Assembly (NCBI GenBank): GCA_035719105.1
Contig: DASTGN010000007.1
Location: forward strand, 62,001 to 126,000
DNA: 64,000 nucleotides
Source of the DNA: UBA8389 sp035719105
Lineage (GTDB): Bacteria; Bacteroidota; Bacteroidia; Bacteroidales; UBA1402
Reading direction: 5' to 3'
The first letter of the stretch is position 1. Each line of letters starts with the position of its first letter. The notes below the pieces were generated by a model. It was not told where the DNA came from. It did not search any database and saw only the letters and a program-made list of their open reading frames with translations. Below are positions 1-8,662 of the stretch, piece by piece. The position numbers and the translations under genes were made by a program.

Positions 1-278
1 CCAAGATCCTCCAATAAATAAACGCCTTGGGACTCCTCCACCCCATAAATGGCTGGAACAGGCAAGCCGTCACTACTGAAACTCCTTGAGAATGAAAGGA
101 AAGCCTCATTCTCTTTGGCATCGGCATTCCAGGCACCAAGTGCCGTAAAATCCTCAGCCTGCATGCGACAATAACTCCGATAGGACCCGCTTGGAGGCAG
201 GAATTCAATTTTTTGAGGGAGCCGGTTGCACCATTTCTGAAATAGTTGGGCGATAATATCGATTTTTTCTTTTTCCAC
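1..278 (-). CDS. APH-like phosphotransferase, N-terminal part (cut by the window edge)
   Basis: The reverse strand is open from a GTG at 278 to the window edge, with an in-frame TGA at 293-291, so the gene starts here and its 3' end lies outside. The 92 visible residues look like the N-lobe of an aminoglycoside-phosphotransferase/choline-kinase fold: a 'LPPSGSYRSYCR' glycine-loop-like stretch, then 'FLSFSRSFSSDGLPVPAIYG' and 'YLLEDLG', the usual order in Bacteroidota kinases of this type, which are often fused to a RapZ-like C-terminal domain. Whether that domain is present cannot be seen. GTG is the only start that keeps the N-lobe; the next ATG falls inside it. Substrate unknown. Confidence 0.7.
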   Translation of the reverse strand, partial: MEKEKIDIIAQLFQKWCNRLPQKIEFLPPSGSYRSYCRMQAEDFTALGAWNADAKENEAFLSFSRSFSSDGLPVPAIYGVEESQGVYLLEDL

Positions 279-480
279 AGTAAACGAATTTCACACAAAG
301 TTACCATTTCTTACAATTTGAAAGTATAATCTGTTGGATTTGTATGGATAATTACAAATCAACCACAATTAATATCAATTTATTTGTAAGCATTATTCCA
401 CTTATTGCATCTTTATGAAAGCATATATTCATATTTGCTATCTTTTGTAAAGTATTTTTGCATTTTATTTATCTTTTTGT

Positions 481-511
481 TTTGTACATTCAAAATTTTA
501 ACGTACGTTTG
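481..511 (+). promoter_or_regulatory. Bacteroidota-type promoter of the porin-P-II-amtB cluster
   Basis: A TTTG -33 element at 481-484 is followed after 19 bases by TACGTTTG at 504-511, an exact TAnnTTTG -7 element. It lies 46 bases before the ATG at 558, within the 279-base gap that divides the divergent kinase gene from the ammonium cluster. The rest of that gap is AT-rich with no gene. Confidence 0.75.
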
Positions 512-557
512 CAAAGTAATAAAGAGGTATTAGATTTAACTCAAAAAAAATTGTCAG

Positions 558-1259
558 ATGAAAAGTTACAAACAGATGATTTCTAAAGGCTTATTAGCTT
601 TTGTTTTTGGTGCTAGCGCAACCGTTGCTTGTGCACAGTTCAGTGTTGGAACGGACTTTGTCAGTTCGTATGTTTGGCGTGGTTGCAAACAAGATTTAAC
701 CCACACCCCACAGTCCCCCAACATCCAGCCCTACGTTTCGTATGGCATTGGCGGTTTGACGCTCGGTGTTTGGGGTTCAACCAGCCTGACAGGCACGGTC
801 AAGGAGGTCGACTTATATGCAACCTATGCATTCAGCAACACGTTAGCACTGACTTTGACCGATTATAATTGGTCGTTCACAAACAGTTATTTCAAGTATG
901 GGAGTGGCACCGATCACATTTTTGAAGCCACACTGGCCTATGCAGGAACGGAAAGTTTGCCCCTGAGCGCCTCTTTAAATACCATGTTCGCCGGAAATGA
1001 CAAAACCACATCAGGCAAACAAGCTTTCTCAACGTATGTGGAATTAGGTTACTCGCTCGCTGATAATGCCAAACTTTTTGCAGGGGGCTTATTGAATGAT
1101 TCACAAACCTACGGAATTGGTGCGGGGCTTATCAATGCAGGGCTTAAAGTCACTAAATCTTTGGAAATCACTGAAAAATGCTGCCTGCCCATTTACGGTA
1201 TCGCAGGCGTTAATCCTGTGGCAAAAGACGCCTTCATCGTCCTGGGAGTCACTCTTTAA
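558..1259 (+). CDS. TorF-like putative porin beside the ammonium transporter
   Basis: A 233-residue secreted protein with a signal peptide probably cleaved after 'TVACA' near residue 26. The mature part begins 'QFSVGTDFVSSYVWRG', a hallmark of the TorF/Gcw_chp family of small outer-membrane beta-barrels, and continues as alternating aromatic/polar strands ending 'FIVLGVTL'. It is the first gene of a unit with P-II and amtB (23-base gap to P-II), so a role in passing ammonium or another small solute across the outer membrane is plausible but inferred. The gene has its own strong promoter and no clear Shine-Dalgarno, as is common in this phylum. Confidence 0.75.
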   Translation: MKSYKQMISKGLLAFVFGASATVACAQFSVGTDFVSSYVWRGCKQDLTHTPQSPNIQPYVSYGIGGLTLGVWGSTSLTGTVKEVDLYATYAFSNTLALTLTDYNWSFTNSYFKYGSGTDHIFEATLAYAGTESLPLSASLNTMFAGNDKTTSGKQAFSTYVELGYSLADNAKLFAGGLLNDSQTYGIGAGLINAGLKVTKSLEITEKCCLPIYGIAGVNPVAKDAFIVLGVTL

Positions 1260-1282
1260 AAAATCACCAAAACAATAGGTAT

Positions 1283-1636
1283 ATGAAAAAGATTGAAGCA
1301 ATTATTCGCAAATCCATGTTCGAAGATGTCAAAAAAGCATTGTACGATGCTGACATCGATTGGTTCTCGTATTGGGACATCACCGGTCTTGGTAAATCCA
1401 CCGAAGACCAAGTTGTGAGGGGTCAAATTTTCCAATCCAATTACATTCAACGCCGCATGCTCTCCATCGTAGTGCGTGACATCAACCTCGAAAAAACGGT
1501 CAATGCCATCATGAAAGCTGCCCGCACGGGAGAACCAGGCGATGGAAAAATCTTCGTTTATGACATCGAAGAAACCTACCGCATCCGAAACGGCGAAAAA
1601 GGTCCAGAAGCTTTATACAACAAAGAAGACAAGTAA
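1283..1636 (+). CDS. glnB: P-II family nitrogen regulatory protein with altered T-loop
   Basis: A 117-residue P-II signal protein. P-II trimers sense ATP/ADP and 2-oxoglutarate and, when next to amtB, usually plug the transporter. The frame shows 'MKKIEAIIR' at the N-terminus, the B-loop 'KAARTGEPGDGKIFVYDIEE' (about 78-97) and the C-loop 'RIRNGEKGPEAL'. Aligned with E. coli GlnB by eye, the T-loop is one residue shorter, the uridylylated Tyr51 corresponds to Phe50 ('VVRGQIFQS'), and Gln39 corresponds to Ser39 ('GLGKST'). Control by uridylylation therefore looks impossible at the classical site and ligand binding may be changed. It sits directly before amtB. Confidence 0.9.
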   Translation: MKKIEAIIRKSMFEDVKKALYDADIDWFSYWDITGLGKSTEDQVVRGQIFQSNYIQRRMLSIVVRDINLEKTVNAIMKAARTGEPGDGKIFVYDIEETYRIRNGEKGPEALYNKEDK

Positions 1637-1661
1637 TCCTCACACAAAAAAGATGTTAACA

Positions 1662-3029
1662 ATGAAAAAGATATTTCTGACCCTGGCAACACTGGGGTCC
1701 GCCCTTGCAGTTTCTGCTCAAACAACTACCCCTGCGGCTATAGTTCCTGCAGTGGATCCTGGCGATACAGCCTGGATGATCGTGGCTTGCGCCTTAGTTC
1801 TTTTGATGACCATTCCCGGTCTTGCTTTATTTTATGGTGGTTTGGTTCGACGTAAAAACGTTTTGAATGTTTTGATGCAATGCATCATCCTGATGGCTGT
1901 CATTAGTGTAGAATGGGTTGCTGTTGGATACAGCCTTTCGTTCGGTAGCATTAAAGGAGCATTGGCCCCTTACATCGGAGGTTTTGACTGGGCTTTCCTT
2001 CATGGCATCAGCGCCAGTGATTTGAGTCCGTACTTCATATCGCATTCCCAGGCTACTGCGGACGGAGGAACCATCGGTACCATACCACACTTTGTATTCA
2101 TTATGTTTCAATGTATGTTTGCTGTCATCACCCCGGGATTGATTCTAGGAGCTTTTGCAGAACGCATCAAATTCAAAGGGTTCTTGGTTTTCAGCCTCCT
2201 TTGGGCCATAATCATCTATAACCCCATTGCCCATTGGGTTTGGTCGGGTGACGGTTGGTTGTTCAAATTAGGTGCATTGGATTTCGCCGGTGGAACGGTT
2301 GTACACATCAACGCCGGCATCGCAGCCATCGTTATGGCTTTACTACTTGGCAAACGCCATGATTATCAAGGACATGCTATACCTCCTCACAACATTCCCC
2401 ACGTATTCATCGGTGCATCCCTGTTGTGGTTCGGTTGGTTCGGTTTCAATGCTGGTAGCGGATTGGCGGCCGATGGTTTGGCAGGCAATGCCTTCCTGGT
2501 GACTCACATCGCAGCGGCTACTGCAGCGCTGGTTTGGGCGCTCCTAGACTGGTTCCATGGTAAAAAACCGACGATTGTTGGGGTCTGTACGGGTGCTGTG
2601 GCTGGTTTAGTCGCCATCACTCCGGCTGCCGGCTTCGTCGATGTGACTGGTGCCTTGATCATAGGTTTGATAGTCTCGCTCATTTGCTTCTTCATGGTCG
2701 CTTGGGTTAAACCCAAATTAGGATACGACGACTCCTTGGATGCATTTGGAGTACACGGTATTGGTGGAATTATCGGCGCCATGCTAACTGGTGTTCTTGC
2801 CACCCCAGCCGTTCAGGCCGCTTACAGCGGCGCTGCTTACGGAAACTGGCATCAGCTTGGTATACAGGGCATTGCGACACTTTCAACCTTGCTTTATTCC
2901 GGTCTTGGAACCTTCTTGTTGTTCAAGTTGGTGGAAAAGACCATTGGAATTCGTGCAACAGTCAAGGAAGAATCACTGGGTTTGGACGAAAGTCAACATG
3001 GTGAAACGGCCTATACAGCCTTTGACTAA
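1662..3029 (+). CDS. amtB: ammonium transporter AmtB
   Basis: About 455 residues: a cleavable signal peptide 'MKKIFLTLATLGSALAVSA', then 'DTAWMIVACALVLLMTIPGLALFYGGLVRRKN', here read as the first membrane helix with the family's GLALFYGG motif, and about eleven helices in all. The two pore histidines are in 'NPIAHWVWS' and 'DAFGVHGIGG'. It moves ammonium across the inner membrane under P-II control. The open frame extends upstream inside glnB, but the signal peptide argues for ATG 1662 (ATG 1653, three codons earlier, is also possible). The gene follows glnB by about 25 bases and ends at a terminator. Confidence 0.95.
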   Translation: MKKIFLTLATLGSALAVSAQTTTPAAIVPAVDPGDTAWMIVACALVLLMTIPGLALFYGGLVRRKNVLNVLMQCIILMAVISVEWVAVGYSLSFGSIKGALAPYIGGFDWAFLHGISASDLSPYFISHSQATADGGTIGTIPHFVFIMFQCMFAVITPGLILGAFAERIKFKGFLVFSLLWAIIIYNPIAHWVWSGDGWLFKLGALDFAGGTVVHINAGIAAIVMALLLGKRHDYQGHAIPPHNIPHVFIGASLLWFGWFGFNAGSGLAADGLAGNAFLVTHIAAATAALVWALLDWFHGKKPTIVGVCTGAVAGLVAITPAAGFVDVTGALIIGLIVSLICFFMVAWVKPKLGYDDSLDAFGVHGIGGIIGAMLTGVLATPAVQAAYSGAAYGNWHQLGIQGIATLSTLLYSGLGTFLLFKLVEKTIGIRATVKEESLGLDESQHGETAYTAFD

Positions 3030-3065
3030 AAAAATACAGGAAACACATAGATTAGGTTAACAACA

Positions 3066-3102
3066 AATAAGGCTGCTCGTGATGAGTAGCCTTATTTTAT
3101 TT
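3066..3102 (+). terminator. rho-independent terminator after amtB
   Basis: AAATAAGGCTGCTC at 3066-3078 pairs with GAGTAGCCTTATTT ending at 3097 (one G-U pair) around a short loop, followed by T-rich sequence. It separates amtB from the convergent NDH-2 gene and may serve both directions. Confidence 0.8.
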
Positions 3103-3111
3103 TACCATTGT

Positions 3112-4371
3112 TTATGCCTCCCTGTCATCAGGTCGGGTAAGGATAAGCCGAAGTGACGTATCTTTTGTGATGTAGGCCCAAGCCCAATTGATGAAAATGA
3201 TCAATTTGTTTCGGACACTCAAAATCAGCATCAAGTGAAGGAACATCCAGATAAACCAGGCAACAAGTCCTTTAAAGTGAATTTTAGGGAAGTCGACCAA
3301 TGCTTTATTGGTACCAACCGTAGCCATTGATCCCAAATCGAGGTATTCAAACTTTTTGGTCGGTTTGCCCAATTCGATTCGCTTCATATTCTTTGCCAAC
3401 AATTTAGCTTGAGTAATGGCAACATTGGCCAATTGTGGATGACCTCGTGGATATTTGGGAGTTATCATGCAAGCAATGTCCCCCACTGCAAAAATATCAG
3501 GTGCATTTTCCAATTGGTTGATTCGATTCACCAACAAACGTTTACCGTGAGGTGCAACCTCCTCAGGAAGAATCCCTTCCATCAAACGCCCACGTACTCC
3601 GGCAGCCCAGATAACGGTTCGTGTCGTGAGTTGTTCACCGGTATTGAAGGTAAGCACCTTACCGTCATAATCTTTGACGAAGGTGCTCATCTTGAGTTCC
3701 ACACCCATTTTTTTGAGGTATTTTGCCGACGTCACCTTGGTTTTCTCACTCATATTGTTCAGCGTGTTGGGTGAACCCTCCACCAAAATAATTCTGAATT
3801 TTGAGAAATCGATGCCGTGGTAATCTTTGGGTAAAATATGCTTCTTAATTTCAGCAAATGCTCCTGCCAATTCGACCCCGGTGGGGCCACCACCGACGAT
3901 GACCAAGTTCAAGAAACACTGTTTGTCCTCTTCCTTGGCAGAAATGGCTGCTTCAAAGTTCTTAAGCACGTGGTTTCGCAAAGTAATGGCATCGTAGGTT
4001 GTTTTGAGCGAATAGGCATTGTTGCGAATATTGACATTGCCAAAAAAGTTGGTTCTACAACCAATGGCAATCACTAAATAATCGTATTCAAAATCACCGA
4101 TATCAGTCGTCACCATCTTTTTTTCTCGGTCGATGGCAGTTACTTCAGCCAATCTGACTTGAACATTTTTCTTATCCTTGAAGATGTTTCTCAGCGGAAA
4201 AGATATACTTGCCGGTTCAATCTGTGACGTGGCAACTTGATAAAACAATGGTTGAAACTGATGGTGGTTTAGTTTGTCCAAAAGCAATATGTCGAAAATC
4301 TCCTCATCCAGTAACCGGACCATTTGCAGACCAGCAAAACCGCCACCTACAACTATAACTTTCTTTCTCAT
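3112..4371 (-). CDS. ndh: type II NADH dehydrogenase (NDH-2)
   Basis: A 419-residue FAD-dependent oxidoreductase that passes electrons from NADH to quinone without pumping protons. Two dinucleotide-binding loops are visible: 'VVGGGFAGL' (7-15) for FAD and 'VIVGGGPTGVELAGAFAE' (157-174) for NADH, plus the second FAD motif 'IFAVGDIA' and the 'QFQPLFYQVAT' segment typical of NDH-2. A hydrophobic amphipathic C-terminal stretch from 'LVAWFIWMFLHLMLIL' is the membrane anchor expected of the family. Monocistronic, convergent with amtB. Confidence 0.9.
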   Translation of the reverse strand: MRKKVIVVGGGFAGLQMVRLLDEEIFDILLLDKLNHHQFQPLFYQVATSQIEPASISFPLRNIFKDKKNVQVRLAEVTAIDREKKMVTTDIGDFEYDYLVIAIGCRTNFFGNVNIRNNAYSLKTTYDAITLRNHVLKNFEAAISAKEEDKQCFLNLVIVGGGPTGVELAGAFAEIKKHILPKDYHGIDFSKFRIILVEGSPNTLNNMSEKTKVTSAKYLKKMGVELKMSTFVKDYDGKVLTFNTGEQLTTRTVIWAAGVRGRLMEGILPEEVAPHGKRLLVNRINQLENAPDIFAVGDIACMITPKYPRGHPQLANVAITQAKLLAKNMKRIELGKPTKKFEYLDLGSMATVGTNKALVDFPKIHFKGLVAWFIWMFLHLMLILSVRNKLIIFINWAWAYITKDTSLRLILTRPDDREA

Positions 4372-4479
4372 GTGAACTAAATTAAAAACCCTTACTATAA
4401 AGTTCGAATTTACTGATTGTTATGCAGAACGACAAACTGTGGAAAAATTGCCGTTTTTACACACCAACCTGAAACCCTA

Positions 4480-4512
4480 TTGAGCAAATGTAGTCAAATC
4501 AGTTTAACTTTG
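4480..4512 (+). promoter_or_regulatory. promoter of the pectate lyase fusion gene
   Basis: TTGA at 4480-4483 and TAACTTTG at 4505-4512 match the Bacteroidota -33/-7 pattern with a 21-base spacer. The start codon follows 25 bases later. Confidence 0.6.
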
Positions 4513-4537
4513 AAATCTCTAATCGATATTTTATTCT

Positions 4538-6955
4538 ATGAAACACACCTTCTTCTTTGTATGCCTTCTGTTTAGCGCATTTACCCTTTCCGCTCAACAA
4601 CTCGCTTTTCCCGGTGCAGATGGTTTTGGCAAATATGCCATTGGTGGTCGAAATGGCTCCGTCTATCACGTAACAACCTTGAATGATTCAGGACCCGGTT
4701 CCTTCAGAGATGCAGTGAGTCAGCCTCATCGGACCGTTGTTTTCGATGTAAACGGTGTGATTCGTATCGACAGACGAATTTCTGTTGCACCTTTCATCAC
4801 CATCGCTGGGCAAACAGCTCCGGGTGAAGGCATTACCATTTATGGCGACGCCATCTCTTTCAGCACTTCCAACGATGTGATTGTGCGTTACATACGATTC
4901 CGCGGAAGTGTCAAAATGAGCAAAGGCACCTGTACGGTTATTGCTGACAACGCCACCGACCTGATTTTCGACCATTGTTCCATTGAATGGGGACGTTGGG
5001 ACGATCTGCACATCAAGGACAGCAAAAACATCACCCTGCAATATTGCATGATCGGTGAGGGCATCAACCCGCAAATGTTTGGAGCGTTGCTCGAAAACCC
5101 TGTTAATTTGACCATTCACCATTGTCTTTGGGTGGATAATCAAAGCCGCAACCCCAAAGCTAAAGCTGGAATTGAAATCGTAAACAACGTTATTTACAAT
5201 TGGGGCAGCAACGGTCTAGTTGGGGGGCATTCGGCAGCACTTCATTATCAGGACATTATTGGTAATTACTTTATTGGAGGACCGAACTCAGGCGATGCAT
5301 TTATTGGAATGTTTACTGAAACCGATCATGTGTTTCATCAGGGTAATATGGTCGATTTAAACAAAAATGGGGTGTTGGACGGACGGACGGTGACAACCGA
5401 CGACTTCATTCGGGTAAAAGCCACGCTGGAAGCCAAGCCAACCAACAGCAACATGTCTTTGTTGAGTATTCAGTCTGCAACCGATGCATACGAAACTGTT
5501 TTGAAAGAAGCTGGCGCTTCCAAGCAGCGGGATGCCATTGACAATCGGCTTATTGGCTATGTTTCCTCGTTGGGTAAATCTGGAAAAGTCATCAAGGATG
5601 AAGCAGAAGTAGGTGGTCAATTGAATTACAAAAAAATAAAAGCCCTCAAAGATTCAGATAAAGACGGCATTCCCGACAGTTGGGAAAAAGCTCATGGGTT
5701 GAATCCGACCAATTCAAAAGATGCGCAGGAATTGGATTCAAATGGTTACAGCCGTTTGGAAATGTACCTGAACGGTATGGTCAGCTCGAATACTTTACCA
5801 GTGATGCAAACCGGTGGACAAAAAATGCCTATGGCTTGGATTGACAAAGATACAAATCACAAAGTTATCCGTTTGACACAGCGCGAAGGAAACAGCGCTA
5901 GTTTTTACTTTCACAACAATCCCTTTATTTCTGGCCCACAAGGCATGAGGATGGTGTTCTACGGAAACGACAAATATCAGGGTGACGGTAGCGGCATGCA
6001 ATTGTTCACCGTTAACCTGAATGACCTAAAAATAACGCAACTCACCGAGAAAAGCTTACGCAAGAATGGTGAAATCGTCGGTAAAAACAATCACAATGTT
6101 TACTACCAAGTGCAGGATTCTGTTTTTTCCATCAACATCGACACCAGAAAACAAGAATTGATTTATGTTTTCCCAGCTGATTTCAAGGGAAGCATTACGA
6201 CCTTGAATGCCGACGAGTCATTGTTGGGTGGAGTGCGTTCAACCGATGAGGAAAAAGCGATTTTGAAAGCCAACCCAGAGAAACACGACTATTTCAATAA
6301 GATTTACGACGCGAAACTACCGCGGACTTTGTTCACCATCAACTTGAAAACTATGGAAATGACCAAGTTGTTCACCGATTCAGCCTGGTTGAATCACGTT
6401 CAATTTTCGACAACTGACCCCAAATTGCTCATGTTTTGTCATGAAGGCCCCTGGCACAAGGTCGATCGCATTTGGACCATCAATTTGGATTCGAAACAAA
6501 TAAAGTTGATGCACAAACGGACGATGGATATGGAAATTGCCGGTCACGAATGGTTCAGTCCCGATGGCAAAATCATTTGGTACGACCTTCAACAACCTCG
6601 AGGTGCTACGTTTGCCGTGAGTGGAACCAATGTCACCACAGGAGAAGAATTCAAATACAAACACGAGCGGAACCAATGGAGCGTTCACTACACGCAATCA
6701 CCTGATCAAAAACTGTTTGCTGGCGATGGTGGGGATTCAACCTCGGTTGCCAAAGCGAAAGACGGTAAATGGATCAATCTGTTTCTGCCAGCTGGCGACC
6801 AGTTCAATTACGAAAGGCTGGTCAACATGAAGTTCCATCAATACAAATTGGAACCCAACGTACATTTCTCGCCGGACGGCAAGTGGATTATTTTTAGGGC
6901 GAACTTCGAAGGGTTCGAGAGTGTGTATGCGGTGGAAATAGCGAAGACCATATAA
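4538..6955 (+). CDS. secreted pectate lyase (PL1-like) fused to oligogalacturonate lyase (PL22-like)
   Basis: An 805-residue exported enzyme, signal peptide to about residue 19 ('LSAQQ'). Residues 22-345 form a right-handed beta-helix of PL1 type: 'FPGADGFGKYAIGGRNG', 'NDSGPGSFRDAV', 'IAGQTAPGEGITI', 'VIVRYIRFRG', 'DHCSIEWG'. Residues about 371-412 are a calcium-binding linker ('DSDKDGIPDSWEKAHGLNP'). From about 428 to the end lies a beta-propeller like PL22 oligogalacturonate lyase, with 'FCHEGPWHKVDRIW' (about 633-646) carrying histidines expected near the metal site. One chain could thus cut polygalacturonan and degrade the resulting oligomers. PL1 and PL22 are usually separate proteins, the latter cytoplasmic or periplasmic. 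A GH28 gene lies at 44980. Stands alone, without SusC/D genes. Confidence 0.85.
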   Translation: MKHTFFFVCLLFSAFTLSAQQLAFPGADGFGKYAIGGRNGSVYHVTTLNDSGPGSFRDAVSQPHRTVVFDVNGVIRIDRRISVAPFITIAGQTAPGEGITIYGDAISFSTSNDVIVRYIRFRGSVKMSKGTCTVIADNATDLIFDHCSIEWGRWDDLHIKDSKNITLQYCMIGEGINPQMFGALLENPVNLTIHHCLWVDNQSRNPKAKAGIEIVNNVIYNWGSNGLVGGHSAALHYQDIIGNYFIGGPNSGDAFIGMFTETDHVFHQGNMVDLNKNGVLDGRTVTTDDFIRVKATLEAKPTNSNMSLLSIQSATDAYETVLKEAGASKQRDAIDNRLIGYVSSLGKSGKVIKDEAEVGGQLNYKKIKALKDSDKDGIPDSWEKAHGLNPTNSKDAQELDSNGYSRLEMYLNGMVSSNTLPVMQTGGQKMPMAWIDKDTNHKVIRLTQREGNSASFYFHNNPFISGPQGMRMVFYGNDKYQGDGSGMQLFTVNLNDLKITQLTEKSLRKNGEIVGKNNHNVYYQVQDSVFSINIDTRKQELIYVFPADFKGSITTLNADESLLGGVRSTDEEKAILKANPEKHDYFNKIYDAKLPRTLFTINLKTMEMTKLFTDSAWLNHVQFSTTDPKLLMFCHEGPWHKVDRIWTINLDSKQIKLMHKRTMDMEIAGHEWFSPDGKIIWYDLQQPRGATFAVSGTNVTTGEEFKYKHERNQWSVHYTQSPDQKLFAGDGGDSTSVAKAKDGKWINLFLPAGDQFNYERLVNMKFHQYKLEPNVHFSPDGKWIIFRANFEGFESVYAVEIAKTI

Positions 6956-6959
6956 CGCT

Positions 6960-8000
6960 TTAAACCAAGAGTTTATCTAATTCCGCAAATATTTCTTCGT
7001 TTTCCAATCCGTTGGTAATGAACGCTTGACTTCCTTTGTTATAGGGCGCATAAAACAACGGATTGGTTACCGAAAAGAAGCCGAACGTAGGGGTTGGAGC
7101 CGCACTGGCCAAATGCATGATGCCGCAATCTGCCCCGACGTAAACGGCTGTATTGGCCATAACGGCAGCCATCTGTCGCACATCCTTGCAGTAAAAGGAT
7201 GGCGCCACAAAGTCTATCATGGATATGTTTTCGACCGGTAAGATTTCCAGTATCGTATGATTGGGGTAACGAGTCTTCAGTGCAACGTAAAAAATGGCCC
7301 ACCACTCTTTGGTGTAGCATTTGGTTCCCGTGGCATAGGTGTACAAACTGATAACGGGCATTTCTTTGTTTTCCACCAAAGTTTGCAACAACTGCTTGCC
7401 TGCTTCCAGCTCCGCATCACTCAACTTTAGGTTGAGGTTAGGCAATTCTTTGTGGGTGTCAGGGATACCCATTTTGGAAAGCGCATACCGCAAATTGTAA
7501 ATGGGGTTCTTTGCAATATGCTGGTAATCTGGGCAATGAATTTCATTGAGATTTTCGCCATGCAGTTTGCATTTTGCTCTGGCAAAACTCGTTGCCAGCC
7601 GTCCTGAAGATGAATTCTTATCCACATTGACCACCAAATCGTATTTTTTCGTGCGAATTCGCGCCCAGGCTTTGAGGTAATTGAAAAGTTCTTTGAAAGG
7701 TTTTCTGGGTATTCGTATTATTCGGTCGACACTGGTGTAATTTTGAAAAAGGACCGGTGCGATTTTACCGGCAAACAAATCGATTCGAGTGTTTGGAAAC
7801 GTACTTTCGACCTCCTGCACAAGCGGAGTCATGAGCAATTGGTTCCCCAAACGATGATTTGGCCTGATGATCAGTACGTTCTTTACAGTCTCGGCATCGA
7901 TCTGAAGGACACTTCTTGCAGAAGTTGCACCGATGTTCTTAGTCAAAACCTTTAGTATTTTTTTCCTGAATCGGTTGATGTTTTTCTTATTTGGGCTCAT
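6960..8000 (-). CDS. glycosyltransferase family 9 (heptosyltransferase-like)
   Basis: A 346-residue GT9 protein, the family of ADP-heptose:LPS heptosyltransferases. 'NVLIIRPNHRLGNQLLMTPL' near the N-terminus is the typical first strand and loop; 'VYVGADCGIMHLASAAPTPTFGFF' is the conserved donor-site motif (usually DSGPMHLA), and 'VNVDKNSSSGRLATSFA' lies between them. The frame stays open upstream to 8183, but that stretch overlaps a transcription terminator and reads unlike protein, so ATG 8000 is chosen. Likely adds a sugar to LPS core; the acceptor is unknown. Confidence 0.85.
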   Translation of the reverse strand: MSPNKKNINRFRKKILKVLTKNIGATSARSVLQIDAETVKNVLIIRPNHRLGNQLLMTPLVQEVESTFPNTRIDLFAGKIAPVLFQNYTSVDRIIRIPRKPFKELFNYLKAWARIRTKKYDLVVNVDKNSSSGRLATSFARAKCKLHGENLNEIHCPDYQHIAKNPIYNLRYALSKMGIPDTHKELPNLNLKLSDAELEAGKQLLQTLVENKEMPVISLYTYATGTKCYTKEWWAIFYVALKTRYPNHTILEILPVENISMIDFVAPSFYCKDVRQMAAVMANTAVYVGADCGIMHLASAAPTPTFGFFSVTNPLFYAPYNKGSQAFITNGLENEEIFAELDKLLV

Positions 8001-8058
8001 AGGTAATAATTCTTGCCCAAAGATAGGTTTATTTAGAGGAACCTGAAAAATCGAAATG

Positions 8059-8096
8059 AAAAGGGCTGTCGCAAATTGGTATGCAACAGCCCTTTT
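8059..8096 (-). terminator. terminator between the thioredoxin gene and the GT9 gene
   Basis: AAAAGGGCTGTCGCA (8059-8073) pairs with TGCAACAGCCCTTTT (8082-8096), giving about 15 pairs with one mismatch. It lies just past the stop of the thioredoxin gene on the minus strand, with T-rich sequence beyond. Confidence 0.8.
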
Positions 8097-8115
8097 AAGT
8101 AAAAATGAGTGGAAA

Positions 8116-8607
8116 TTATTTTTTACCCAATAAGATCGTATTGATTGCTTCCACCATCTGAGCTTTAGGCAATGCACCAACACTCATTTGAGGTTTGTCG
8201 TTCATCGGAACAAAAAGCAGACTGGGAATGCTGCGAATGCCAAAGGCTCCGGCCAATTCCTGTTCTTCGTCCGTATTGATCTTGTAGACATAAATCTGAC
8301 CATCGTAGGTCTTGGCCAGTTCTTCCAGAATTGGTGCCACGGCTTTACATGGCCCACACCAGTCGGCATAAAAGTCAATGATGCAGGGCTTGTCACCCAA
8401 ATATTTCCATTCTTTAGGATTAGCCTCTAAATTTGCAACCTTTTCCATGAAGGTTGCTTTTGTTAAATGTATTGCTCCCATTTGTTTATTGTTTGAAGTT
8501 GTTTGTTTTGTTTTATTCTCGGTCGAAACGGTCGATTCACCAGCTTTTGCTTTGCAGCCAGTCAGTGCGGTTATCAGAACCATTAAGACAATCAGTGTTT
8601 TTTTCAT
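8116..8607 (-). CDS. thioredoxin-fold lipoprotein
   Basis: A 163-residue exported thioredoxin. The signal peptide ends in the lipobox 'LTGC' (Cys18), so the mature protein should be lipid-anchored, followed by a Ser/Thr-rich linker to about residue 42. The thioredoxin fold shows 'IIDFYADWCGPCKAVAPIL' with redox cysteines 84 and 87, and the cis-proline loop 'GIRSIPSLLFV'. Its job is probably disulfide reduction or exchange outside the cytoplasm. A MarR regulator gene lies 55 bases upstream on the same strand and may be co-transcribed. Confidence 0.9.
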   Translation of the reverse strand: MKKTLIVLMVLITALTGCKAKAGESTVSTENKTKQTTSNNKQMGAIHLTKATFMEKVANLEANPKEWKYLGDKPCIIDFYADWCGPCKAVAPILEELAKTYDGQIYVYKINTDEEQELAGAFGIRSIPSLLFVPMNDKPQMSVGALPKAQMVEAINTILLGKK

Positions 8608-8662
8608 TTTATTTTCTATTGGAATTATTTCTTACTAAACAGTTTATATGTAAAAAAAAGGC

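Noticed and set aside
1542..1661. Longer amtB reading frame starting inside glnB
   Set aside because: It would put 37 unrelated residues in front of a clear signal peptide; the start at 1662 (or 1653) explains the protein.
8001..8183. Upstream extension of the GT9 frame
   Set aside because: It runs across a strong terminator hairpin and into the thioredoxin gene; the family N-terminus begins after 8000.
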